Program-made: the position numbers and the translations under genes
Shown: positions 36,667 through 45,044 of the stretch, in pieces
Layout of the letters: each line of letters begins with the position of its first letter
Position numbering within the stretch: position 1 is the first letter of the stretch
The notes under the pieces: model-generated
The model's database searches: none
What the model saw: the letters and a program-made list of their open reading frames with translations, nothing else
Told to the model about the DNA's origin: nothing
Source of the DNA: Hypericibacter sp049323455
GTDB taxonomy: Bacteria > Pseudomonadota > Alphaproteobacteria > Dongiales > Dongiaceae
Direction: 5' to 3'
Assembly: GCA_049323455.1 (NCBI GenBank)
Contig: JBMONF010000034.1
Location: 124,001 to 188,000 of the forward strand
DNA: 64,000 bases

Positions 36667-37581
36667 TTATCGACGGTCCTGGCCCGCGGATCGGTCGATC
36701 CGGATGATGTCGGTTTGGCCCGAATCATGAAGCGATTGCACGATGTAGCTGACCAGCATGAGGGACGCGGTCGAGAGGTTCGAGTGCTTGTAGTGCAGAC
36801 CGATCCTGATGTCGGGCAAGGCCGGGAAGCCGTCCGCTTCCGTCAAGATCTTCATGCCCCGCATCAATGTGCGTTTCGTCAGGGCCGTCACGCCGAACCC
36901 CGCCTTCACGGCCTCCTGAAGCCCTGAAATGCCAGGGCTGCAATAGACGATCCGCCAAGGCCGGCTAATGGAATTCAGCGCCTTGATCATGCGCTCGCGG
37001 TATTCGCAGCCTCTCTGATGAGCGGCAATCGGCACCGGGGTCCTGAGATGGACGTCGCTGTTTTCGGCCGCGACCCAGATCGGCCGTTCCGACCAGGAAT
37101 AGGCAAGCCAGTCGCTCTGTCGCTCGCCATACATCGCGATAGCGAGATCAAGCTCGTCAGCTGCCAGACGCTCCATGGCGTTGCTGCTCAGGTCGCAGAA
37201 AATCTCGAGCTCGACGTCTTTGTGCTCTTCGCTGAAATTGGTGAGGACGCGCTGCAGGAACGCCACGGCATAATCCGTCGGCAAGCCGACGCGAACGACC
37301 CCTTCTGGCCGGCGCCGCTGCAGACGCGATGTGATCTCGTCGTTGAGGCGGAGCATCTGGCGCGCATAACGCACCAGCAACTCGCCTTCCTCGGTGAGGC
37401 TGAGGTCGCGGCCCGAAGACTTGAGCAGACGGCAGCCGCACAGCTCCTGCAGCTTCTGGATCTGCAGCGTCACTGCCGGCTGCGTTCGTCCGATGAGCTC
37501 GGCGGCCCTGGTATGGCTGCCGAGGTCGACCACGGCCACCAGCGTCCGAAGATTGTCGATGGGCAGGTTGGGGAAGCGCAC
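36667..37581 (-). CDS. LysR-type transcriptional regulator
   Basis: 304 residues from GTG 37581 (GGAGG 4 nt upstream; a TTG at 37617 would extend it). N-terminal winged helix: LRTLVAVVDLGSHTRAAELI, GRTQPAVTLQIQKLQE, followed by RLLKSSGRDLSLTEEGELL. The effector domain follows. It lies between the transporter and the divergent creatininase-creatinase genes, with 97 nt to creatininase, the usual geometry of a LysR regulator controlling its neighbours. Confidence 0.93.
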   Translation of the reverse strand: MRFPNLPIDNLRTLVAVVDLGSHTRAAELIGRTQPAVTLQIQKLQELCGCRLLKSSGRDLSLTEEGELLVRYARQMLRLNDEITSRLQRRRPEGVVRVGLPTDYAVAFLQRVLTNFSEEHKDVELEIFCDLSSNAMERLAADELDLAIAMYGERQSDWLAYSWSERPIWVAAENSDVHLRTPVPIAAHQRGCEYRERMIKALNSISRPWRIVYCSPGISGLQEAVKAGFGVTALTKRTLMRGMKILTEADGFPALPDIRIGLHYKHSNLSTASLMLVSYIVQSLHDSGQTDIIRIDRSAGQDRR

Positions 37582-37678
37582 GAGTCCTCCGCAAAACTTA
37601 TGAACCGATTTGAACAATTAATTTCACTCATACGATCTCCGGCAACTATGTTCCCGTCAAGCGGTTTGGGAGGATGGC

Positions 37679-38476
37679 ATGGCGGGGAGGCGGAGCGTAT
37701 TTGCTGCGGAGTTGGCTTGGCCGGATTATCACGACGCGGTCAGCGGTGGCGCCACGCCGATCCTGATCCCGATCGGCTCCACCGAGCAGCATGGTTATCA
37801 CATGCCGCTCAATGTGGACGTGCTGCTGCCGACCGAATTTGCGCGCCGTACCGCCGCAGCGATCGGCGGACTGGTCGCTCCGCCCTTCCTCTACGGCTAC
37901 AAGTCGCATCAGAAGTCCGGCGGCGGGAATCATCTCCCCGGGACCACCAGCCTTGACGGCGCAACCCTGGTCGCCGCCCTCAAGAATGTCCTTTGCGAGT
38001 TGGCCCGGCATGGGGCCAGGAAGTTCGCGCTGATCAACGGGCATTACGAGAACTCCTGGTTCGTCATCGAGGGCATCGATCTCGCGCTTAGGGAGCTTCG
38101 GTGGGATGGCGTTCGGGATGCCAAGGTCGTCCTGCTCTCCTACTGGGATTTCGTGACGCCGGACACGATCGAGCGGCTCTACCCGAATGGCTTTCCGGGT
38201 TGGGCGGTGGAGCACGGCGGCATTCTCGAAACGTCCCTGATGTTGGCGCTCCATCCGGATCTGGTGGATCTGGAGCGCGCCCTGGATCATCCGCCGGCGT
38301 CGTTCCCGCCCTATGAGGTCTACCCGGTCAAGCCGGAATGGACGCCTCCCAGCGGCACCCTTTCCTCGCCGAAAGAAGCCAGCAAGGCAAAAGGCGAGAT
38401 CCTTCTCGAGGTTTGCACCACCGGCATCATCGATGCCCTACGTGCGGAGTTCAGGGTTTCGCTCTCCAAGAGCTAA
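37679..38476 (+). CDS. Creatininase (creatinine amidohydrolase)
   Basis: 265 residues, aligned along its whole length with Pseudomonas creatininase, which interconverts creatinine and creatine. Metal ligands: Glu36 and His38 (STEQHG), Asp47 (NVDVLLP), His122 and Glu124 (NGHYENS). Also YKSHQKSGGGNHLPGTTSLD and WAVEHGGILETSLML with the substrate-site Trp and His. GGGAGGA precedes ATG. Creatinase follows after 54 nt. Confidence 0.96.
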   Translation: MAGRRSVFAAELAWPDYHDAVSGGATPILIPIGSTEQHGYHMPLNVDVLLPTEFARRTAAAIGGLVAPPFLYGYKSHQKSGGGNHLPGTTSLDGATLVAALKNVLCELARHGARKFALINGHYENSWFVIEGIDLALRELRWDGVRDAKVVLLSYWDFVTPDTIERLYPNGFPGWAVEHGGILETSLMLALHPDLVDLERALDHPPASFPPYEVYPVKPEWTPPSGTLSSPKEASKAKGEILLEVCTTGIIDALRAEFRVSLSKS

Positions 38477-38530
38477 ACCGCCTGATCTGCACCTTACACG
38501 GATATCCAATCACAGCTCAGGAGCCGCATC

Positions 38531-39772
38531 ATGTCCCCGGAAGGAAGACAAAGCGCCACCAACGACATGCTCCACGTCATGAAGTGGCACAATGGAGAGA
38601 AGGACTGGTCGCCATTCTCGGAGCAGGAGATGTCGCGGCGCCAGAACGATCTGCGAAAATACCTGGCGGATAACCGGATCGATGCGGCCCTGCTGACCTC
38701 CTATCACGGCATCTGCTACTACTCCGGCTTTCTGTACTGCTATTTCGGTCGCAAGTACGGCATGGTGATCGATGCGCAGAACGCCACGACGATCACCGCC
38801 GCGATCGATGGCGGCCAGCCCTGGCGCCGCAGTTTCGGCGACAACATCACCTACACCGACTGGCGGCGTGACAATTTCTTCCGAGCCGTGCAATCCCTGA
38901 CCAAGGGTGTCAAGCGCCTCGGCATCGAGTTCGATCACATTTCAATCGATCACCGCAGGCTGCTCGAAGACGCATTGCCTGGGGTCGAGCTTGTCGACAT
39001 CGCCCAGGCCTCGATGTGGATGCGGACCATCAAGTCGCCCGAGGAGCAGAAGCTCATCCGCGAGGGCGCGCGGATCTGCAATGTCGGAGGCAGAGCGATC
39101 ATGGACGCCGTCAAGGCCGGCGTGCCCGAGCACGAAGTCGCCATTGCCTCGACCAACGCGATGGTCCGGGAAATCGCCAAGAGCTTTCCCTTCGTGGAGC
39201 TCATGGATACCTGGACCTGGTTCCAGTCCGGGATCAACACCGATGGCGCCCACAATCCGGTGACCAACCGCAAAGTCCAGGCCGGCGACATTCTCTCGCT
39301 GAATTGCTTCCCGATGATCTTCGGCTATTACACCGCCCTCGAGCGGACGCTGTTCTGCGAATATGCTTCGGATGCACATCTCGACTACTGGAACAAGAAC
39401 TGCGAGGTCATGCGAGTTGGGTGCGAATTGATCCGGCCGGGCAAGAAATGCTCCGAGATTGCGATCGAGCTCAATGATCTCTATCGGTCCTGGGATCTGT
39501 TGAAGTACCGCTCGTTCGGCTACGGCCACTCGTTCGGCGTTCTGTCGCACTACTACGGCCGCGAGGCGGGCGTCGAGCTCCGCGAGGACGTGGAGACGGA
39601 GCTGAAGCCGGGAATGGTGGTCTCGATGGAGCCCATGATCATGATCCCGGAAGGGCGCCCGGGCGCTGGTGGCTACCGCGAGCACGATATCTTCATCGTG
39701 ACCGAGGCCGGGGCCGAGAACATCACCAACTTTCCCTACGGCCCGGAACACATGATCATCGGCCGGAGGTAA
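38531..39772 (+). CDS. Creatinase (creatine amidinohydrolase)
   Basis: 413 residues, pita-bread fold of the M24 group and close to Pseudomonas creatinase: ICYYSGFLYCYFGRKYG, DGGQPWRRSFG, TWTWFQSGINTDGAHNPVTN with the catalytic His at about 241, LNCFPMIFGYYTALERTLF, FGYGHSFGVLSHYYGREAG and EPMIMIPEG. It hydrolyses creatine to sarcosine and urea. AGGAG is 7 nt before ATG. The urea can feed the urease encoded in this window; no sarcosine oxidase gene is present here. Confidence 0.97.
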   Translation: MSPEGRQSATNDMLHVMKWHNGEKDWSPFSEQEMSRRQNDLRKYLADNRIDAALLTSYHGICYYSGFLYCYFGRKYGMVIDAQNATTITAAIDGGQPWRRSFGDNITYTDWRRDNFFRAVQSLTKGVKRLGIEFDHISIDHRRLLEDALPGVELVDIAQASMWMRTIKSPEEQKLIREGARICNVGGRAIMDAVKAGVPEHEVAIASTNAMVREIAKSFPFVELMDTWTWFQSGINTDGAHNPVTNRKVQAGDILSLNCFPMIFGYYTALERTLFCEYASDAHLDYWNKNCEVMRVGCELIRPGKKCSEIAIELNDLYRSWDLLKYRSFGYGHSFGVLSHYYGREAGVELREDVETELKPGMVVSMEPMIMIPEGRPGAGGYREHDIFIVTEAGAENITNFPYGPEHMIIGRR

Positions 39773-39793
39773 GCGATTTCGTCAGGAGGGGCA

Positions 39794-39825
39794 GGATCGG
39801 TGTCGCCAATCCGGCGCACCGATCC
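39794..39825 (+). terminator. Stem-loop after creatinase
   Basis: Arms GGATCGGTG and CACCGATCC enclose an inner CGCC/GGCG pair, 21 nt after the creatinase stop. It lacks a T tract, but its position fits a terminator of the creatininase-creatinase unit. Confidence 0.5.
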
Positions 39826-40335
39826 CGGCGTTTGCCTCGATGCGAGCTGTCTTCAAAGTTAGCGCTTTGCCACACCCCTCATCGAGCCCGAGAATCCGAT
39901 CGTCAGTATCCCCTCGGGGCGAACCTTGATTCCGACGAGACGTCCTCGAGGACGTGCTTAAGGGAAGGCGAGCGATGTGGGGTTGAGGTCTTGGTCGGGC
40001 CGGAGGAGCCGCGCCTATCGTGCGCGGACCCCGGCAATCGCCGGCGGCCTCCCGAGCAATACTATTGCCGTTCTGCAGCGCTTTCGACGGCGCCGGCGGG
40101 TGATACGCCATGACAGCGGGGTGATCTGCCCCTGCCGAGCGGCCCGGTTCGATGGACATCGTCACAAGCTTCATGGGGTCTCCGCCGGGCCAGCGCTTCA
40201 ATCTCGAGAGCGCCCACTCCATATAATGGGGGTATTGGCAGGACGCGCCTCGGCCCGCGGACATGGCGGGGGACGGCGTTCGTTCAAGCGGGCGCATCGG
40301 CCTCATCCCGAGGCGGGTTTGCGAAACGCAACGAA
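39826..40335. other. Intergenic region, nothing recognised
   Basis: Only arginine/proline-rich shadow frames are open here on either strand. No RNA gene or repeat was identified. Confidence 0.4.
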
Positions 40336-40599
40336 ATGGCCGATTTGGATTGCGCACTCATCATGGCACGGCAGGCGGCGGCCTCGCCGAGTGGCCGTAA
40401 GCTGTTGGGAAAGGCCGTATGTTCGTTCGTCCGCAACGGCCCGGAGAACCATGCCTTCGTCCGAGAGATCGGCACCATCCTGTGCAGGATGGGCGGTCCG
40501 CGCCTGCTCCGGACCATCGCGGAAACGGCAGCAGCCAGCGATGACGAGTTCGGCTGCCTTGCGCGAGACGAATTGCTGAGCGGATTTTGGAAAACATGA
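40336..40599 (+). CDS. Hypothetical protein, 87 aa
   Basis: Not recognised. Helical, with normal composition (MADLDCALIMARQAAASPSG, HAFVREIGTILCRMGG) and codon use with GC-rich third positions, better than the antisense frame over the same DNA. It lacks a clear ribosome site, so the start is uncertain. Confidence 0.42.
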   Translation: MADLDCALIMARQAAASPSGRKLLGKAVCSFVRNGPENHAFVREIGTILCRMGGPRLLRTIAETAAASDDEFGCLARDELLSGFWKT

Positions 40600-40742
40600 C
40601 AATCGACGGGTTCAGCGCCTGTCGTTCGCAGCATCCGGACATGTTGGTCGGCGAAGAGACCCGGCGCCGGCCTGCTCGTTGCGGATGAACAACCAAACCC
40701 CGACGTCATGGCTACAATCCGATCCGACGTGGTCGAAGCTGC

Positions 40743-41381
40743 TCACGCCAGGACGTGCCGACGCCTGACGAGCCCCGCCTCGACGCGAGCGAAGGTCAGG
40801 CTCTTTCGGTCGTAGCGACCGAGGTCGAGCTTCAGCTTGCGCGCGAGCGCCCGCACCGCGGGTAGTGGCTCGGGATCGGCCTTCGCCCAGAACGGTCGCA
40901 ACTCGCGCAGAAAGATGTTCACCGTCACCGGCCCGACGCCGTAGAAAGCGTCGAGCCGTGCTTCGAGATCGGCGCCGTTCGCTGCCGCCGTCTCGAGCCG
41001 CGACAGCCTGCCGCCATAATCTTCGATCAATGTGCGGCAGTCGCGCAGAAGCTGGGCCGACTTGCGCCCATCGTAACGGACATAACCGCCTTCGCGCATG
41101 ATCGGATCGACCAGGAAGTCCCAGCCGGCATTCACGATCTTGCGCGGCGTCGTGAGGCCGTGGCGCACCAACGCGCGGTAGGTGTTCTTGGCGATGGTTT
41201 CGGAGATGCGGCCGCCGAAGAGGAGGCTCGCCAGGAACCAGCGGAAATAGTTGGCATCGAGGCCGCGGCCGAGGTCGATGCCGAGCTCTTCCGAGTAGAG
41301 CGGGCTGCGCTCGAGCTCGCGAGCCGTCGGCGGCTCTGACGGCCAACGAGAACCGCGGCCGCACTGTGGTTGCTTGGCCAT
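40743..41381 (-). CDS. HhH-GPD-like (endonuclease III-type) DNA glycosylase-like protein
   Basis: 212 residues. The segment LDAFYGVGPVTVNIFLREL is a helix-hairpin-helix followed by a nearby acidic residue, resembling the HhH-GPD glycosylase core, and FRWFLASLLFGGRISETIAK resembles the family's N-terminal helices. There is no Fe-S cluster Cys set and no obvious catalytic Lys. GGAG lies 7 nt before ATG. Activity is uncertain. Confidence 0.7.
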   Translation of the reverse strand: MAKQPQCGRGSRWPSEPPTARELERSPLYSEELGIDLGRGLDANYFRWFLASLLFGGRISETIAKNTYRALVRHGLTTPRKIVNAGWDFLVDPIMREGGYVRYDGRKSAQLLRDCRTLIEDYGGRLSRLETAAANGADLEARLDAFYGVGPVTVNIFLRELRPFWAKADPEPLPAVRALARKLKLDLGRYDRKSLTFARVEAGLVRRRHVLA

Positions 41382-41541
41382 GCGCTCGCTCCTGGCCGGT
41401 CCAGCCAGCCTCGCCAGCCGCCGACCGCAGATCCGCCCGCCGACAGGCGCCGAAATCCGCCGTCCGCCCGCCGGCGCGCTGTTTCACTAAACTAGAGGCC
41501 GATTCACGCCTCAAGCCGATCTGGCTCGAGGCGATCGGACC

Positions 41542-42060
41542 CTAGCGCGTGCCGTCGGGCGAAAGAGGACGGCGCACCCGGGCCCGGCAGGCAGCGCAAA
41601 ACCGAGCGCTCTTGCGGTCGGTGTCGGCGAGGCAATTGCTGAAATGCATCACGCAGCCGGGATCGGGGCAATGGCCGAGCCCGAGGGTATGGCCGATCTC
41701 GTGCACCGCCTCCTTGAGGGCGCGAGCGCCCGCCCGGTCCCGATCGACCTCGGCGCCCAGCCGCGCCAGCGAGATCACCGCCACCCGCCCGCGGCTCTCG
41801 GCCAAGCCCAGGACGAAGTTGAGCCCCTCCACGTAAAGATCGACGTCGGTGACGCCAAGCACGCGCTCGCCCCCATGCCGGCGCAGCGGCGCGAGGAAGG
41901 CATCGGCCAGATACTGGCCGCGAGAAGGATCGTGAGCTCGCACGGGTATCTTTTCGGGTCCGTCGAGCGCCGCTTCGAAGCCGGCGCCTGCGAGGCCCTC
42001 TACGAGCGAGTGAAGCAGCCCGGCATCCGGCCGGCCTATCGGAACGATCGATGCATGCAT
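41542..42060 (-). CDS. Archaemetzincin-like zinc metalloprotease
   Basis: 172 residues from ATG 42060 (GGAGG 10 nt upstream). Zinc motif HEIGHTLGLGH at 120-130 is the HExxHxxGxxH metzincin signature. It is followed by Cys131, Cys136 (CPDPGCVMHFSN), Cys155 and Cys158 (FCAAC), the archaemetzincin structural zinc site. N-terminal MHASIVPIG matches the family. Mainly known from archaea and vertebrates and scattered in bacteria; its substrate is unknown. Confidence 0.9.
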   Translation of the reverse strand: MHASIVPIGRPDAGLLHSLVEGLAGAGFEAALDGPEKIPVRAHDPSRGQYLADAFLAPLRRHGGERVLGVTDVDLYVEGLNFVLGLAESRGRVAVISLARLGAEVDRDRAGARALKEAVHEIGHTLGLGHCPDPGCVMHFSNCLADTDRKSARFCAACRARVRRPLSPDGTR

Positions 42061-42228
42061 CGGTGCGATGCCTCCGATGGCGCGGGCGCGGCCGGCCATC
42101 TGCCGCCTGGAGCATTTCCCGTTCGAATTGGGCATCTCTTCATCCCCTCCGCCCCGGAGTCCGGCCGCAGGCCGGCCCCGGGGACGAGAACGACGAGAAG
42201 TTGTGATTCCAACCAAATGAAATCCGTT

Positions 42229-43336
42229 CTAATGCTCCGCCTCCGCCTGGTCGATCCACCTCATGTCTCCCGGCAGGATCGGCCGCTCGGGAAGGGTTAC
42301 CTGCGCCAACAGCCTTCGGCCCCTTCGGTAGTATTCCAGGGACACCGTGTCGCCGACCTTGAACGACGAGACGATTCTGATGACGGTATCCAGGTCCTTC
42401 AATTCCTCGCCGTTGACCTTGGTAATGACATCGCCCCCGATCAGATAGTCCTCCGTGCCGACCGTCACCGGAAGACTGCCGCCTTTCATGCCGATCCGCT
42501 CGGCAGGGCTGCCCGGCTCAACGGTTTCGACCAGCAAGCCTCGTTCGAAGGGCGCGCCCGGCTCCATCCCGAGGATGAACCGCAACTCCGGGTCGAGCAT
42601 CCTTCCGTAAATCCCGTACCACGGCCTGATCACGCGCCCGTCTTTCAGGATCTGCGAAGCGAGGTCACGTGCGAGATTGACCGGTACCGCGAAATTGAGG
42701 TTGCCCCTCGGGCCCGAAAGCGTGTTGATACCGATCACCTCGCCGCAGCGGTTTTACGAGCGGGCCGCCGGAATTGCCCGGATTGATCGCGGCATCCGTT
42801 TGGATGAACGGCATCTGCCAACTCATCGGCGAGCGCGGAATGAGCCTGCCGATTCCCGAGACAATTCCCCGCGTCGCCGATGCGGTCAGCCCGTAAGGGT
42901 GACCGATCGCCAGCACATCCTCGCCGACCTGGACGCGATCGGAGTCGCCAAATCGCGCCTGAGGCAAGAGAGCGGTTTCGCCGGGCACCGCGACCACGGC
43001 GATGTCGGAGACCGGATCGGCGCCGATCAGCTTGCCCTCGCGCACGTCCTCGGCCGAAAGGCGGACGATGATCGTGCTCGCGCCATAGACCACGTGCGCA
43101 TTCGTGACGATGTGCCCGTCACCGTCGATGAGGATGCCGGCGCCCATGGCGGGCTGGACGCGCTCGGTCAAGCTGAAGGGATCGATCGTGAGAGCGAATA
43201 TGCGGGTCACCGTGGGAGCGACCTCGACATAGACCTGTTCGAATGGCTCGTTGCAGGCTTCTCCGGCCTCTGCGGAAGCGGAGAGAAGCCCAACACAGCA
43301 GCCGACCACGGCAAGTGCCTGCGACGTCTTGTGCAT
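42229..43336 (-). pseudogene. HtrA/DegP-type serine protease, broken by a one-base frameshift
   Basis: The N-terminal frame from ATG 43336 has a signal peptide (ALAVVGCCVGLLSASAEA), His in VTNAHVV, Asp in DPVSDIAVV and Ser in NPGNSGGPLV. Right after GGPLV it goes out of frame at an A4 run on the minus strand (42752-42755), and the other frame resumes as GEVIGINTLSG with the remaining protease strands and a PDZ domain to 42229. Removing one A restores GGPLVNRCGEVIGIN. A true mutation or a sequencing error are both possible. GAGAGG precedes the start. Intact, it would be a periplasmic quality-control protease. Confidence 0.85.
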
Positions 43337-43475
43337 CGCTTGACCTCTCTTGGCGCCCAGCTTGCGGGCACGCTCGGCCGGCCCGCCGTCCAAAAGCCGG
43401 CGCCGTCGCAACAGTGCGGCGATAACGCTGGGACGAGCCACCGCGCCGATCCAGGGAGAGAGAGCCGGCTTGCCT

Positions 43476-44012
43476 TCATGAAACCGTCAAGCAGCTGCAG
43501 GATGCCAGGTGGGTCACTTTGTGCGAGGTGCTGCCAAACACCAGGCCCTGAAGGTCGCTCAGGCCACGACTGCCGATCACGATCAGGTCGGCCTTCTCGG
43601 CTTTCGCCACGTCCAGGATGACTCTCGCCGGATCGCCGGTCTCGATTCTTATTTCGACGCTCTCGACTCCCTGCCGTAGCGTGTCCCGGCGCGCATCTTC
43701 AAGCAGGTCTTGAGCGATCTCGATCCGTGCCCTGAGCGCGGCATCCAAGGGGCGTTCGTGCGTGATCGGAAGCACCATCCTCGGATCTGCGCCGACTTCC
43801 TTAATCACCGTCATGGGCGCTCGTTCGCCAAGACCTTCCACGCCATATTCGGTTCTCGCCAGCCGACGTTCGGCCTCCGTCAAGGGAGCGGCGCTCAGGG
43901 CACGAACGAGCACGAGGCTGGCTCCGTGGGTCTTCGCCAAGTCAGTCGCGATGTCCAGCGCCCTCCGGGCATGTTCCGACCCGTCGAGACCGACAATGAT
44001 CCGTTTGAACAT
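43476..44012 (-). CDS. Universal stress protein UspA family
   Basis: 178 residues: FKRIIVGLDGSEHARRALDI at the N-terminus and LIVIGSRGLSDLQGLVFGST with SHKVTHLASCSCLTV at the end, the ATP-binding G-2x-G-9x-G(S/T) type. GGAGGA is 7 nt before ATG 44012. A Fnr-type palindrome (44207-44220) about 195 nt upstream suggests low-oxygen induction, common for Usp genes. Confidence 0.92.
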   Translation of the reverse strand: MFKRIIVGLDGSEHARRALDIATDLAKTHGASLVLVRALSAAPLTEAERRLARTEYGVEGLGERAPMTVIKEVGADPRMVLPITHERPLDAALRARIEIAQDLLEDARRDTLRQGVESVEIRIETGDPARVILDVAKAEKADLIVIGSRGLSDLQGLVFGSTSHKVTHLASCSCLTVS

Positions 44013-44206
44013 GGTTCTATCCTCCACTCGCCTGCGCCAGACCGGCGCCTGCCATGCAACCCACAAGCCCGACCGGACGGCTCACCTGAACGGTGGATCG
44101 ATGTCTCCGTCCGATCCGTTTTCCCTAAAAGGGCTCGCCGACAGCCGATGGTTCGGCATTGCGGTATTTCGGATGTCATCCTCACGAATGCGGGCCGCAC
44201 TCGTCT

Positions 44207-44220
44207 TTGACCGAGATCAA
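44207..44220. promoter_or_regulatory. Crp/Fnr-type operator near uspA
   Basis: TTGAC-CGAG-ATCAA, matching TTGA-N6-TCAA on both sides. About 195 nt upstream of the uspA start. Confidence 0.55.
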
Positions 44221-44435
44221 CGCTCGGATCTTGCAAAAACGCATAAGTGCCCTCCTATCACCCAATCGGCAGGGCTGCTGTCCGGTTCGTCCGCAAGATG
44301 CTCTAAAGACAGCCGGGCGCCGGGTCAGAGCCGCCATGAGCCATTGGCGCTAGTGCCGAACCTGTCTTCCATCGAAACTTCGACCCGATCTCGGCGGGGT
44401 TGACCCGCAGTCCGCTGCCCGGAAACAAAGGGCTC

Positions 44436-44449
44436 TTGACCTACGTCAA
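44436..44449. promoter_or_regulatory. Crp/Fnr-type operator near lipoprotein gene
   Basis: TTGAC-CTAC-GTCAA, a perfect 5-bp inverted repeat around 4 nt, about 190 nt upstream of the alanine-rich lipoprotein start. Confidence 0.55.
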
Positions 44450-44639
44450 TGCAACTCGCCCTGGCGCCCGGCATCTTTTGGTGCGGGGCAAGTTTCTGTG
44501 ACGGACGCATGGAACAGGGGAGCCATCTCGCCCGGCCGCGGCATTCTGGCGTCCGCGAGAGATGCGAGGCGGCTCGGGTCGCCAGGATCTTCCAAGCCAT
44601 CGCCATGAGTGAACTCGAGCGAAGGAACGGAGAGGGAAA

Positions 44640-44963
44640 ATGTCGATAGCGTCCCGCAATGCGATGCGCGGCATGGTGGTGGTCGCGCTGCCGGTTCTGT
44701 TGGCTGCTTGCGCCAACCGGTCCGACGTCGACGCGCTGCGCGCCGATCTGAACGCGCTGCGCGCGAACATAAACACGATGCACGCCGAACTATCGGCCGA
44801 AATCCAGAAGGCTCAGGCGACCGCGGAGCAGGCGCAGCAGAGCGCCGCGGCGTCCGCATCCGCCGCCCAGCAGGCAGCGGATGCGGCCAATCGCTCCGCG
44901 GAGCAGGCCAAACTCGCAGCCGCGCAGGCCGACGCGATCTTCAAGAAGTCGCTGCGGAAATAG
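44640..44963 (+). CDS. Alanine-zipper lipoprotein (Lpp/OprI-like)
   Basis: 107 residues with a lipoprotein signal ending in VLLAACANRS (lipobox Cys near 24). The rest is a heptad coiled coil, LRADLNALRANINTMHAELS, followed by an Ala/Gln-rich zipper and a C-terminal KKSLRK. Lpp-like proteins tether the outer membrane to peptidoglycan, and the terminal Lys could be the attachment residue. The L,D-transpeptidase gene immediately downstream, the enzyme class that makes such a link, supports that reading. GGAGAGGGAAA precedes ATG. Confidence 0.85.
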   Translation: MSIASRNAMRGMVVVALPVLLAACANRSDVDALRADLNALRANINTMHAELSAEIQKAQATAEQAQQSAAASASAAQQAADAANRSAEQAKLAAAQADAIFKKSLRK

Positions 44964-45044
44964 CGACCGCAGCGGTGCAGCGCGCCGCATGACACTTGCG
45001 TCACGTGGCGCGTGGCCCGCATCCTGGGGCTTTGGAACCAGGTC

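Larger units (their letters stand above)
44013..44639. other. Divergent regulatory region between uspA and lipoprotein genes
   Basis: No credible gene. It contains two Fnr-type palindromes, one nearer each flanking gene (listed separately). Promoters for both genes should be here. Confidence 0.6.
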
